Assembly (NCBI RefSeq): GCF_900142295.1 | Contig: NZ_FSRL01000002.1 | Span: forward strand, 372,001 to 436,000 | Direction: 5' to 3' | DNA: 64,000 nucleotides | From: Vannielia litorea | GTDB taxonomy: Bacteria; Pseudomonadota; Alphaproteobacteria; Rhodobacterales; Rhodobacteraceae | Part shown: positions 41,557 through 50,133 of the stretch, in pieces | Layout: each line of letters opens with the position of its first letter | How positions within the stretch are numbered: position 1 is the first letter of the stretch | Notes under the pieces: model-generated | What the model was told of the DNA's origin: nothing | The model's database searches: none | Seen by the model: only the letters and a program-made list of their open reading frames with translations | Position numbers and translations under genes: made by a program

Positions 41557-43674
41557 TCATGGCTTGCGGTCCGTGTTCTTGACCCGCGCGATCTCGGCCA
41601 CGTCGCTGTCGGCCTCCAGTGCGGTCTGCACCATGTGCAGGTGCTCCACGTCGCGCAAGTCAACATCTATCAGCAGACGATAAAAATCCTGTTTCCGGTC
41701 GATGAAGTGCAGGTCGGAGATATTGGCCTTCTGCTCGCCGATCAGGGTGCAGATGCGCCCCAGCACGCCGGCATCGTTGGAGATGGTCAGCTCGACGGTG
41801 ACGGTGTTCACCGCACCGTGCTGGCCGGAGTGCCAGTGCAGGTCGACCCAGCGATCGGGCTCGTTCTCGAATTCGATCAGCACCGGGCAGTCGATGGCGT
41901 GCACCATCACGCCCTTGCCGCGGTAGGTAATGCCGACGATGCGCTCGCCCGGCACTGGCTGGCAGCATTGCGCGCGGGTCGAGATCTGGCCTTCGGGGAG
42001 GCCGACCACGGAGCGCGATTCGTCGACCACCTCGCCGCGGTGCGCCTCGGCGAGATCGGGGTAGAGGGTGCTGACCACGTCTCGGGCGGTCAGCTCGGCG
42101 GAGCCCAGCCGTGCCAGAAGCTCCTCGGGGCCGAGCAGGCCGAGGTTGCGGGCGGCGGTGGTCAGGGCCTTTTCGGTTGCCTTCTTGCCGATGTGCTCGA
42201 AGGCCACGCGGGCCAGCTCGCGCCCCAGCTTGATGAACCGCTCCCGGTCTTCCTCGCGGAGCGACCGGCGGATCGCCGACTTGGCCCGCCCGGTCACCAC
42301 GATATCGAGCCAGGTGGGCTGCGGGCGCTGGCCCTCGGCGGTGATGATCTCGACCTGCTGGCCGTTCTTCAGCCGGGTCCAGAGCGGCACGCGCAGACCG
42401 TCGATCTTGGCGCCCACGCAGCTGTCGCCGATGCGGGTGTGGATGCCATAGGCATAGTCGATCGGCGTGGCCCCGCGCGGCAGCTTGATGACGTCGCCCT
42501 TGGGGGTGAAGCAGAACACCTGATCCTGGTACATCTCGAGCTTCACGTGCTCGAGAAACTCGTCGTGGTCTTCCTCGTCGAGCCGCTCGGTGAGCGCCCG
42601 GATCCAGAGGGCCGGATCCACCGCGAAGGGGTTTTCGGCGCGCACGCCGTCGCGGTAGCTCCAGTGCGCGGCCACCCCGGCCTCGGCGACCTCGTGCATC
42701 TGCCGGGTGCGGATCTGGACCTCGACCTGCTTGCCGTCGCGGCCCGCGACTGTGGTGTGGATCGAGCGGTAGCCGTTGTTCTTGGGGTTCGAGATGTAGT
42801 CCTTGAACCGGCCGGGCACCGCGGACCAGCGCGAGTGGATCGCGCCCAGCACGCGGTAGCAGTCGTCCTCGGTGCCGACGATCACCCGGAAGCCGTAGAT
42901 GTCGGCCAGACGCGAGAAGCTCTTCTGCTTTTCCTGCATCTTGCGCCAGACCGAGAAGGGCTTCTTGGCGCGGCCGTAGACCTCGCCCTTGATCCGCGAC
43001 TTCTTCAGCACCTTCTGGATGTCGCGGGTGATGCTGTCGATCACGTCGCCGCTCTCGCGCTGGAGCAGGATGAAGCGGCGGATAATGGAGTTGCGCGCCT
43101 CGGGGTTCAGCACCTTGAAGGCGAGATCCTCGAGCTCCTCGCGCATCCACTGCATGCCCATGCGGCCGGCGAGGGGGGCAAAGATATCCATCGTCTCGCG
43201 GGCCTTCTGGGCCTGCTTCTCGGGGCGCATCGACTTGATGGTGCGCATGTTGTGCAGCCGGTCGGCCAGCTTGACCAGCAGCACGCGCGGATCCTTGGAC
43301 ACCGCCATGAACAGCTTGCGGAAGTTCTCGGCCTGCTTGGTCTCGGTCGAGCTCAGCTGCAGGTTGGTCAGCTTGGTGACGCCATCCACCAGCTCGGCCA
43401 CGTCGCGCCCGAAGCGGTCGGCCACGTCGGAGTAGCTGGCCATCGTGTCTTCGATGGTGTCGTGCAGCAGCGCGGTGATGATGGTGTCATCGTCGAGCAT
43501 CTGGCGGGCCAGGAGCTCGGCCACGGCGACGGGATGGGTGAAGTAGGGCTCGCCCGACTGGCGGAGCTGGCCATCGTGCATCTTGGCGCCGAAGGCGTAG
43601 GCCTCGGCGATCCGCTTGGCATTGCAGTTCGGGTTGTAGGAAGAAACGAGGGCGACGAGACCGTCGGAGTCCAT
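41557..43674 (-). CDS. bifunctional (p)ppGpp synthetase/hydrolase (Rel/SpoT)
   Basis: A 705-residue stringent response enzyme making and breaking (p)ppGpp. Domains in order: HD hydrolase (about 20-190) with LLHDTIEDTMASY (near 69); synthetase (about 220-345) with SRLADIYGFRVIV and GRFKDYISNPKNNGYRSIHT; TGS (about 385-445) with FTPKGDVIKLPRGATPIDYAY; a zinc-finger-like segment with AQCCQPVPG near 575; and C-terminal ACT (about 625-700). The intact HD histidines suggest that hydrolysis is active. rpoZ lies 24 bases upstream: omega is a ppGpp-binding subunit of RNA polymerase, so the two form a functional pair. Confidence 0.97.
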   Translation of the reverse strand: MDSDGLVALVSSYNPNCNAKRIAEAYAFGAKMHDGQLRQSGEPYFTHPVAVAELLARQMLDDDTIITALLHDTIEDTMASYSDVADRFGRDVAELVDGVTKLTNLQLSSTETKQAENFRKLFMAVSKDPRVLLVKLADRLHNMRTIKSMRPEKQAQKARETMDIFAPLAGRMGMQWMREELEDLAFKVLNPEARNSIIRRFILLQRESGDVIDSITRDIQKVLKKSRIKGEVYGRAKKPFSVWRKMQEKQKSFSRLADIYGFRVIVGTEDDCYRVLGAIHSRWSAVPGRFKDYISNPKNNGYRSIHTTVAGRDGKQVEVQIRTRQMHEVAEAGVAAHWSYRDGVRAENPFAVDPALWIRALTERLDEEDHDEFLEHVKLEMYQDQVFCFTPKGDVIKLPRGATPIDYAYGIHTRIGDSCVGAKIDGLRVPLWTRLKNGQQVEIITAEGQRPQPTWLDIVVTGRAKSAIRRSLREEDRERFIKLGRELARVAFEHIGKKATEKALTTAARNLGLLGPEELLARLGSAELTARDVVSTLYPDLAEAHRGEVVDESRSVVGLPEGQISTRAQCCQPVPGERIVGITYRGKGVMVHAIDCPVLIEFENEPDRWVDLHWHSGQHGAVNTVTVELTISNDAGVLGRICTLIGEQKANISDLHFIDRKQDFYRLLIDVDLRDVEHLHMVQTALEADSDVAEIARVKNTDRKP

Positions 43675-43698
43675 GCCTGCCGCCCTTTGCGCGTTCGT

Positions 43699-44052
43699 TT
43701 ACTTCTGTTCCTGGGCTTCCATCAGCGCGCGGAGCAGCTTTTCTTCCGACATGTCGTCGTCGGCGGGGCGGTCCTGCTCGGCGCCCATGAGCAGCGCCAT
43801 GGCGTCATCCTCGGGCTCGTCGACCTCGATCTGGGTCTGGTAGCTCTCGATCATGCGCTCGCGCAGATCCTCGGCCTGCTGGGTCTCCTCGGCGATCTCG
43901 CGGAGCGAGACGACCGGGTTCTTGTCGTTGTCGCGGTCGACGGTGATCGCGCCGCCGGCAGCGATCTCGCGGGCCCGGTGCGCGGCGAGCATGACCAGCT
44001 CGAAGCGGTTGGGGACTTTATCGACGCAATCTTCAACGGTGACGCGGGCCAT
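43699..44052 (-). CDS. rpoZ: RNA polymerase omega subunit
   Basis: A 117-residue protein. The start [34 protein letters not shown] (first 34 residues) is the omega signature, followed by the [18 protein letters not shown] segment. The C-terminal tail is acidic and longer than the E. coli 91-residue form. It aids assembly and ppGpp response. It opens the rpoZ-rel-DUF2062-pdxJ block; the 124-base spacer toward folK contains the 14-base direct repeats. Confidence 0.96.
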   Translation of the reverse strand: MARVTVEDCVDKVPNRFELVMLAAHRAREIAAGGAITVDRDNDKNPVVSLREIAEETQQAEDLRERMIESYQTQIEVDEPEDDAMALLMGAEQDRPADDDMSEEKLLRALMEAQEQK

Positions 44053-44130
44053 TGGGGTCTCCTGCAGGGAGGGTTGGGCGGTGAAGGCCGGTATGTAACG
44101 GGGGCTTGCCGGGTTGGCAAGGGGTGCGGC

Positions 44131-44165
44131 CCCGGTTTTGCAGGCGCGGAGCCCGGTTTTGCAGG
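44131..44165. repeat. tandem 14-base direct repeats upstream of rpoZ
   Basis: CCCGGTTTTGCAGG occurs at 44131-44144 and again at 44152-44165, period 21 (two helical turns). Next to it is the hairpin CTTGCC-N5-GGCAAG (44105-44121). The repeats lie about 80-113 bases before the rpoZ start and could be a binding site; the hairpin may end folK transcription. Confidence 0.4.
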
Positions 44166-44176
44166 GTGTTGCGACC

Positions 44177-44740
44177 CTATGACAGAGGTTTGACCTCGGC
44201 GCGGGCGGATTCGGCCAGGGCGGCGGCCATCTCGGCCACAGTGAGCCCGGTGACGGGGTGGACCCAATCGGGGGCGACATCGAGCAGCGGCACCAGCACG
44301 AAGGCGCGCTCGGCGAGGCGCGGATGGGGCAGGATGAGCTCTTCCGGGGTCTCGCGTGCGGCACTTTCCGGCGAGAGCCGTGCCCAGCGCCGCCAGGTGG
44401 GCCGGTCGGGGCGCACGGCATCTCCCCAGCCGATCAGGTCGAGATCGAGCGTGCGCGGGCCCCAGCGCACCGATCGCTCCCGCCCGTGCGCCGCCTCGAT
44501 GGCATGGAGATGCGCCAGGCACGCCTCGGGAGAGAGCGTGGTTTCGGCCACAACCGCCGCGTTCACGAAGGCCGGGCCGTTGCCGGGCGGAAAGGCGGGG
44601 GTCTCGAAGAGGCGGCTTTTTGCCAAGACGGCAAACGAATCATTATTCGCGGCGGAAAATGACGACAGGATCGTTAAGCTGGGTGAACCTGCGGGTGACG
44701 CCGCGTTTGACCCAACGGCAAAAAGTGCTTTTGTAACCAT
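44177..44740 (-). CDS. folK: 2-amino-4-hydroxy-6-hydroxymethyldihydropteridine pyrophosphokinase
   Basis: A 187-residue HPPK that pyrophosphorylates the pterin for folate synthesis. The family signature [14 protein letters not shown] (near 93-106) and [19 protein letters not shown] (near 138-156) are clear; the N-terminus reads [19 protein letters not shown], like the usual GSN-G-D. Residues 15-45 are an unusual serine/asparagine-rich stretch in place of the short loop. It diverges from the NYN gene by 137 bases. Confidence 0.95.
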   Translation of the reverse strand: MVTKALFAVGSNAASPAGSPSLTILSSFSAANNDSFAVLAKSRLFETPAFPPGNGPAFVNAAVVAETTLSPEACLAHLHAIEAAHGRERSVRWGPRTLDLDLIGWGDAVRPDRPTWRRWARLSPESAARETPEELILPHPRLAERAFVLVPLLDVAPDWVHPVTGLTVAEMAAALAESARAEVKPLS

Positions 44741-44877
44741 GATATGACATTCGGAGGGTTGCGACCCGATTTTATTACACTATTTTCCGCCACGCTCCGG
44801 GTGCAAGCCCACTCTTCCCCGCCGCGCCACCACCACAGACCGCAGGGGCCTCGGAGCACATAGAGAAAGGGTATTTG

Positions 44878-45453
44878 ATGTTCTATCGCGACGAGCGCCT
44901 TGCGCTCTTCATTGACGGATCGAATTTGTACGCCGCCGCCAAGGCGCTTGGCTTCGACATTGACTACAAGCTGCTCCGCCAGGAGTTCATGCGCCGCGGC
45001 AAGCTGCTGCGCGCCTTCTACTACACCGCGCTGCTGGAAAACGACGAGTACTCGCCGATCCGCCCGCTGGTGGACTGGCTGCACTACAACGGCTTCTCGA
45101 TGGTGACCAAGCCCGCCAAGGAATACGTGGACAGCCAGGGCCGCCGGAAGGTGAAGGGCAACATGGACATCGAGCTGACGGTCGATGCGATGGAGCTTGC
45201 CCCCCACGTCGATCACATCGTGCTGTTCTCCGGCGATGGCGACTTTCGCCCGCTGGTCGAGAGCCTGCAGCGGCAGGGCGTGCGGGTTTCGGTGGTGAGC
45301 ACCATCCGCAGCCAGCCGCCGATGATCGCCGACGAGCTGCGCCGCCAGGCCGACAACTTCATCGAGCTGGACGAGCTGAAAGAGGTGATCGGACGTCCGC
45401 CGCGCGAGCCGCGACCGGAGCCTGCGGGCGCCGAGGAACTCACGCGCGACTGA
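44878..45453 (+). CDS. NYN domain protein (LabA-like PIN-fold)
   Basis: A 191-residue PIN/NYN-fold protein. The first acidic residue is in LALFIDGSNLYAAAKALG (near 9-26), the second set in GNMDIELTVDAME (near 100) and DHIVLFSGDGDFRPLVE (near 115-130), giving a complete acid pocket for a metal-dependent ribonuclease-like site. The C-terminal 35 residues are a flexible charged tail. LabA-type proteins act in the cyanobacterial clock; here the RNA target is unknown. ATG 44878 was chosen after AAAGG; a TTG lies directly before. A strong terminator follows. Confidence 0.9.
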   Translation: MFYRDERLALFIDGSNLYAAAKALGFDIDYKLLRQEFMRRGKLLRAFYYTALLENDEYSPIRPLVDWLHYNGFSMVTKPAKEYVDSQGRRKVKGNMDIELTVDAMELAPHVDHIVLFSGDGDFRPLVESLQRQGVRVSVVSTIRSQPPMIADELRRQADNFIELDELKEVIGRPPREPRPEPAGAEELTRD

Positions 45454-45460
45454 GACAGGA

Positions 45461-45485
45461 GGGTGGGCCGGGGCCCACCCTTTTT
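45461..45485 (+). terminator. intrinsic terminator after the NYN gene
   Basis: GGGTGGGC (45461-45468) pairs with GCCCACCC (45473-45480) around CGGG, followed by TTTTT (45481-45485), 8 bases after the stop. It also lies at the 3' end of the convergent acyl-CoA dehydrogenase, so may insulate both. Confidence 0.9.
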
Positions 45486-45496
45486 GATTGGCGCGG

Positions 45497-47173
45497 TCAG
45501 GAGAGCAGGCGGCGGGCGATGACCTGGGCCTGGATCTCTGCGGCCCCTTCGAAGATGTTGAGGATCCGGGCGTCGCAGAGCACGCGGCTGATGGCATACT
45601 CCAGCGCGAAGCCGTTGCCGCCGTGGACCTGGAGCCCGTTGTCGGCTGCCGCCCAGGCCACGCGGGCGCCCAGCAGCTTGGCCATGCCGGCCTCGAGGTC
45701 GCAGCGCTGGCCGTGGTCCTTTTGCCAGGCCGAAAAATAGGTGAGCTGGCGGGCGATCATGATCTCGACCGCCATCATGGCGAGCTTGGAGGCCACGCGG
45801 GGGAAGGCGATGAGCGGCTTGCCGAACTGCTTGCGGTCCTGGGCGTAGCGCATGGAGATGTCGAGCGCCGACTGGGCCACGCCGATGGCACGGGCCGCTG
45901 TCTGGATGCGGGCGGATTCGAAGGTTTCCATCAGTTGCTTGAAGCCGCGGCCCTCCTCGCCGCCCAGCAGGTTCTCGGATTTCACCTCGAAGCCGTCGAA
46001 GCCAAGCTCGTATTCCTTCATGCCGCGGTAGCCCAGCACCTCGATCTCGCCGCCGGTCATGCCGGGCGTGGGAAACGGCTCGGCATCGGTGCCCGGGGTC
46101 TTCTCGGCCAGGAACATCGACAGGCCCCTGTAGTCGGAGGTCGACGGGTCGGTGCGGGCCAGCAGGGTCATCACATGGGTGCGGGCGGCGTGGGTGATCC
46201 AGGTCTTGTTGCCGGTGACCCTGTAGGTGTCGCCGTCCTTCACCGCGCGGGTGCGCAGCGCGCCGAGGTCGGAGCCGGTGTTGGGCTCGGTGAAGACGGC
46301 GGTGGGGAGGATCTCTCCGCTGGCGATGCGGGGGAGCCATTGCTGCTTTTGCGCATCGGTGCCGCCGCAGAGGATCAGCTCGGCGGCGATCTCGGAGCGG
46401 GTGCCGAGGCTGCCCACGCCGATATAGCCGCGCGACAGCTCCTCGGAGACCACGACCATGGAGGCCTTCGACAGCCCGAGGCCGCCGAACTCTTCGGGGA
46501 TGGTGAGGCCGAAGACGCCCATTTCGGCCAGTTCCTCGATCACCTCCATCGGGATCAGCTCGTCCTTCAGGTGCCACCCATGCGCGTGCGGCTCGACGCG
46601 GTCGACCGAGAAGCGGCGGAATTGCTCGCGGATCATCTCCAGCTCGTCGTCGAGGCCGGAGGCGCCGACGGTGATTTCGGCGGCGCGCTCCTGCATCAGC
46701 TCGACGAGGCGCAGGCGGGCGGCCTGGCTGTTGCCGCGGGCGATCAGGGTGCGGACTTCCGGGGTGAGCAGCGGTTCGGCGCTCTCCACGCCCAGGTCGG
46801 AGAGGCGGACGATCTCGCCCTGGCTCATCGGGATGCCGCCCGCCATCTGGGCGAGATACTCGCCGAAGGCGATCTGGTGGATCAGCTGCTCGACTTCGCC
46901 GAAGGTGCCCTCGCCGGAGAGCTTTTGCGCCCAGGCCTGCATCTGGCGCAGCGACTGCACGTAGGTGGCGAACCAGGCCAGCGCATGGGCGGCGGTCTGG
47001 TTGGCCTCGATGGCGGCGCCGGACACGCGGCCCTCCTCGGCCAGCGCGCCCGAAAGCCCGGCCCTAGCGGCCTCGAGCAGCGCCTCGGCGGGCGGCACGG
47101 CGGCGCCGGTGAGGGTGAGAAGATCATCGAGAAGGATGGGCTGGGTGGGCATGGCCTGGCCGTCGTGGGGCAT
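45497..47173 (-). CDS. mcd: acyl-CoA dehydrogenase with long N-terminal extension, probable (2S)-methylsuccinyl-CoA dehydrogenase
   Basis: A 558-residue acyl-CoA dehydrogenase. About 165 extra residues (helical, alanine-rich) precede the canonical fold, as in the methylsuccinyl-CoA dehydrogenase of the ethylmalonyl-CoA pathway. The catalytic domain shows FGLTIPEEFGGLGLSK (near 225), TEPNTGSDLGALRTRAV (near 297), GNKTWITHA (near 325), the GMKEYELGFDGFEV block near 383, and a terminal QVHGGNGFALEYAISRVLCDARILNIFEGAAEIQAQ. If right, the enzyme oxidises (2S)-methylsuccinyl-CoA to mesaconyl-CoA. ATG 47173 has a GAGGA ribosome site; the alternative 47152 lacks one. No other pathway gene is in the window. 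Confidence 0.75.
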   Translation of the reverse strand: MPHDGQAMPTQPILLDDLLTLTGAAVPPAEALLEAARAGLSGALAEEGRVSGAAIEANQTAAHALAWFATYVQSLRQMQAWAQKLSGEGTFGEVEQLIHQIAFGEYLAQMAGGIPMSQGEIVRLSDLGVESAEPLLTPEVRTLIARGNSQAARLRLVELMQERAAEITVGASGLDDELEMIREQFRRFSVDRVEPHAHGWHLKDELIPMEVIEELAEMGVFGLTIPEEFGGLGLSKASMVVVSEELSRGYIGVGSLGTRSEIAAELILCGGTDAQKQQWLPRIASGEILPTAVFTEPNTGSDLGALRTRAVKDGDTYRVTGNKTWITHAARTHVMTLLARTDPSTSDYRGLSMFLAEKTPGTDAEPFPTPGMTGGEIEVLGYRGMKEYELGFDGFEVKSENLLGGEEGRGFKQLMETFESARIQTAARAIGVAQSALDISMRYAQDRKQFGKPLIAFPRVASKLAMMAVEIMIARQLTYFSAWQKDHGQRCDLEAGMAKLLGARVAWAAADNGLQVHGGNGFALEYAISRVLCDARILNIFEGAAEIQAQVIARRLLS

Positions 47174-47319
47174 GGATTCGGTCCTCGCTGTCGTGCGGGG
47201 AAGGGATAATCCCTTCGCAGGTGCAGCGCAACTTAATTTCGCCAAGGCCTCGGTTCCTGCATAAAAATGTCGCGGTCGATTCGGCGTGCGGGCCGAACGG
47301 TGGCGCGATAAGAGGCAGC

Positions 47320-48090
47320 ATGGACATGCTGCCCGATCTGCTGACCCCCGGCCTGCTGGCCTTTGCCCTCGGCGTCACCGTGCTTGCGGGCGTGGTGAAG
47401 GGCGCGGTGGGCTTTGCGATGCCGCTCATCATGATCTCGGGCATGGGGATCCTGCTCGACCCCAAGCTGGTGGTGGCGGGCATCATCCTGCCCATCGTGC
47501 TGTCGAACCTGCTGCAGGTCGCCCGCTGCGGCTGGGCCGAGGCCAAGGCGGCGGTGCGGGATTACAAGGCTTACATCATCATCGTCTGCGTGATGATCCT
47601 GCTTTCGGCGCAACTGGTGACGGTGATCTCCGACAAGGTGATGTATCTCGTGCTGGGCATCCCGGTGACGCTGCTCTGCGCGATCCAGCTTGCCGGGCTG
47701 AAGCTGGTGATCCCCGAGGCGCGGCGGCCGTTGGCCTCGGTGGTGGCGGGCCTCGTCTCGGGGCTGCTGGGCGGGCTGGCGGGCACCTGGGGCCCGACGA
47801 CGGTGCTCTATCTGGTGGCGATCGAGACGCCCAAGGCGCGGCAGATCGTGGTGCAAGGCGTCATCTACGGGCTCGGCGCGGTGATGCTGCTGCTGGGCCA
47901 CATGAAGAGCGGCGTGATGAACAGCGAGACGGTGTGGTTTTCGGCGCTGCTGCTGGTGCCCGCGGTGGCGGGGATGTGGCTGGGGTTCAGGATCCAGGAC
48001 CGGATCGACCAGGCGACCTTTCGCAAGGCGACGCTGGCGGTGTTGCTGGTGGCCGGCCTCAACCTGGTGCGGCGCGGCCTGATGGGCTGA
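47320..48090 (+). CDS. TauE/SafE family anion permease
   Basis: A 256-residue inner-membrane protein with about eight hydrophobic helices and the two-repeat TauE/SafE layout: GVVKGAVGFAMPLIMISGMGILLDPKLVVAGIILPIVLSN (near 24-62) and SVVAGLVSGLLGGLAGTWGPTTVLYL (near 147-172). Members move sulfite, sulfonates or organic anions out of or into the cell. The substrate is unknown. AGAGG upstream supports ATG 47320. It is followed, 131 bases on, by an HWE-type histidine kinase in the same direction. Confidence 0.88.
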   Translation: MDMLPDLLTPGLLAFALGVTVLAGVVKGAVGFAMPLIMISGMGILLDPKLVVAGIILPIVLSNLLQVARCGWAEAKAAVRDYKAYIIIVCVMILLSAQLVTVISDKVMYLVLGIPVTLLCAIQLAGLKLVIPEARRPLASVVAGLVSGLLGGLAGTWGPTTVLYLVAIETPKARQIVVQGVIYGLGAVMLLLGHMKSGVMNSETVWFSALLLVPAVAGMWLGFRIQDRIDQATFRKATLAVLLVAGLNLVRRGLMG

Positions 48091-48221
48091 GCGCCGCCGA
48101 GCGCGGCGACCGGCGAAAGGGGGCGGGGGCTGACGGGCCCTTACGTAATGGCTGGTCCGGGCGCGGGTGGCCAGTTATCATCTCAGGCAGATACAAGTTA
48201 TCGGCACAGGGGGGCGGCGGC

Positions 48222-49238
48222 GTGGACGAGAGCTTTGACCTGAAGGCCCACCTGGCGGCCATTGTCGAGAATTCGGATGATGCGATCATCACCAAGAACC
48301 TCGACAGCATCATCCAGAGCTGGAACCGAGGCGCCGAGGATCTGTTCGGCTATCGGGCCGAGGAGGTCGTGGGCCGTCCGATCACCCTGCTGATCCCCGA
48401 GGAGCGGCTGCACGAAGAGGAAGACATCATCGCCCGCCTGCGACGCGGCGAGCGGATCCGGCATTTCGAGACCATCCGCATGCGGAAGGACGGCAGCCTC
48501 GTGCCGATCTCGCTCACGGTTTCGCCGGTGCGCAATGCGGCGGGAGAGGTGGTGGGGGCCTCGAAGATCGCCCGTGACATCACCGAGCAGCACCGCGCGC
48601 GGGAGCTCGAACGGCAGCTGCTGGCCGAGATGCGGCATCGCGTGGGCAACTGCTTTTCGGTCGCCAGCGGGCTGCTCAACGTGTTCGGTCGCCAGGCCAG
48701 CACGCCCGAAGACCTGGTGACGATGATGCGCGAGCGGCTTCAGGCGCTGGCCCGCGCCCATGCGCTGGCGGTGGCCAACCCCGACGATCCGCAGGGCGGC
48801 TCGGGGGTGATGCTGGACGAGCTGGTGCACTCCATCGTGGCGCCCTTCACCGGGCAGGCCGCGCCCGAGATGAAGCTCGATGCAATCGAGCTGAAGCCCG
48901 GCGCGATCACCCCGATGAGCCTTGTCATCTACGAGCTTTGCACCGATGCGGTGAAATACGGCTGCCTCTCGCCTCTGGGCGGGCGGCTTTCGATCAGCAG
49001 CGCGCGGGAGGGCGACCGGCTGCGCATCACCTGGGCGGAGACCTGCCCACTGGGCGAGGCCGCCGACGAGCCGGCAAGCGATGGTTTCGGGACCAGGATG
49101 ATCCGCAGCACGCTGGCGGGCTATTTCGAGGGCAGCATCAGCCGCGCGTTCAGCCCCGATGGCATGGTGGCGGTGCTCGACCTGGACTTCGACAGCCTGA
49201 CCCACCGCGCGGCGGACCCGGCGCGCGCCGCCGAATGA
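48222..49238 (+). CDS. PAS-HWE/HisKA_2 sensor histidine kinase, GTG start
   Basis: A 338-residue cytoplasmic sensor kinase. PAS domain at about 8-120 (LAAIVENSDDAIITKNLDSIIQSWNRGAEDLFGY then RKDGSLVPISLTVSPV), followed by the phosphoacceptor EMRHRVGNCFSVASGLLNVF (near 138-157) of the HWE/HisKA_2 type and an ATP domain ending SDGFGTRMIRSTLAGYF near 287. No transmembrane helix. The GTG at 48222 follows an AGGGGGG run. The bacteriophytochrome- or stress-type PAS would bind a small ligand or flavin. No response regulator is adjacent, so it is an orphan kinase. The spacer holds a TTACGTAA palindrome (48141-48148). Confidence 0.85.
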   Translation: MDESFDLKAHLAAIVENSDDAIITKNLDSIIQSWNRGAEDLFGYRAEEVVGRPITLLIPEERLHEEEDIIARLRRGERIRHFETIRMRKDGSLVPISLTVSPVRNAAGEVVGASKIARDITEQHRARELERQLLAEMRHRVGNCFSVASGLLNVFGRQASTPEDLVTMMRERLQALARAHALAVANPDDPQGGSGVMLDELVHSIVAPFTGQAAPEMKLDAIELKPGAITPMSLVIYELCTDAVKYGCLSPLGGRLSISSAREGDRLRITWAETCPLGEAADEPASDGFGTRMIRSTLAGYFEGSISRAFSPDGMVAVLDLDFDSLTHRAADPARAAE

Positions 49239-49260
49239 GCCGGCGCCGCCTGCGCCGGGG

Positions 49261-50133
49261 TCAGCCGCCGCGGTGGCGAGCCTCGAAGCGCGGGAGCATG
49301 GCGGAGAAGTCCTTGTCGCCCGCGCCCTCCTGCTCGACGAAGGCCTCGTAGAGCCGCATCGCGGCGAGGCCCATCGGCGTGTCGGCATCGGCGGCCTCGG
49401 CGGCCTGCTGGCTGAGACGCAGATCCTTCAGCATCAGCGCAGAGGCGAAGCCGGGCTGGTAGCCGTTGTCGGCGGGCGACTTGGGGCCGACGCCGGGGGC
49501 GGGGCAGTAGGCGTTCATCGTCCAGCTGTAGCCGGAGGAGGTGGAGACCACGTCGAACATGGACTGGCGGTCGAGGCCGAGCTTGTCGGCGAGCGCGAAG
49601 GCCTCGCAGGTGGCGATCATGGTGACGCCGAGGATCATGTTGTTGCAGATCTTGGCGGCCTGCCCCATGCCTGCGCCGCCGCAGAGCACCGATTTCTGGC
49701 CCATGACCTCGAAGAGCGGCAGGGCGGTGGCATAGGCATCTTCGGGGCCGCCGACCATGAAGGTGAGCGTGCCGGCCGTGGCCCCGCCGGTGCCGCCGGA
49801 GACGGGCGCATCGAGGGCGGAGAGGCCGGCGGCCGTGGCGGCCTCGGCCACCTTCTGGGCGCTTTCCACGTCGACGGTGGAACAATCGAGATGGATGGCG
49901 CCGGGTTTCATCGCAGGGTGGATCTCGGCGGCGACGGCCTGGAGGATCGCGCCGTTGGGCAGCATGGTGATGACCACGTCGGCCCCCGCTGCGGCCTCGG
50001 CCGCGGAGGCGGCAAGGCCGATGCCCTCGGGCCGGGCCTGGGTGTCGAAGCCGCTGACGAGATGGCCTGCGGCGGAAAGGTTGCGGGCCATGGGTGCGCC
50101 CATGTTGCCCAGTCCGATGAAGCCGATTTTCAT
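49261..50133 (-). CDS. mmsB: 3-hydroxyisobutyrate dehydrogenase
   Basis: A 290-residue NAD-dependent enzyme that oxidises 3-hydroxyisobutyrate to methylmalonate semialdehyde in valine breakdown. N-terminal dinucleotide fold: IGFIGLGNMGAPMARNL (residues 3-19, GxGxxG); substrate loop DAPVSGGTGGATAGTL (near 117-132); catalytic lysine in GMGQAAKICNNMILG (near 165-180). Its ATG overlaps the 3-hydroxyisobutyryl-CoA hydrolase stop by four bases, so the two are translated together. It is the last gene of the valine operon. Confidence 0.95.
   Translation of the reverse strand: MKIGFIGLGNMGAPMARNLSAAGHLVSGFDTQARPEGIGLAASAAEAAAGADVVITMLPNGAILQAVAAEIHPAMKPGAIHLDCSTVDVESAQKVAEAATAAGLSALDAPVSGGTGGATAGTLTFMVGGPEDAYATALPLFEVMGQKSVLCGGAGMGQAAKICNNMILGVTMIATCEAFALADKLGLDRQSMFDVVSTSSGYSWTMNAYCPAPGVGPKSPADNGYQPGFASALMLKDLRLSQQAAEAADADTPMGLAAMRLYEAFVEQEGAGDKDFSAMLPRFEARHRGG

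Noticed and set aside
41056..44193. Very long open frame (over 1000 codons) on the plus strand, antisense to rel and rpoZ
   Set aside because: It mirrors the coding frame of rel, rpoZ and DUF2062; such antisense frames arise by the lack of AT-rich stop codons in GC-rich DNA. No domain is readable in its translation.
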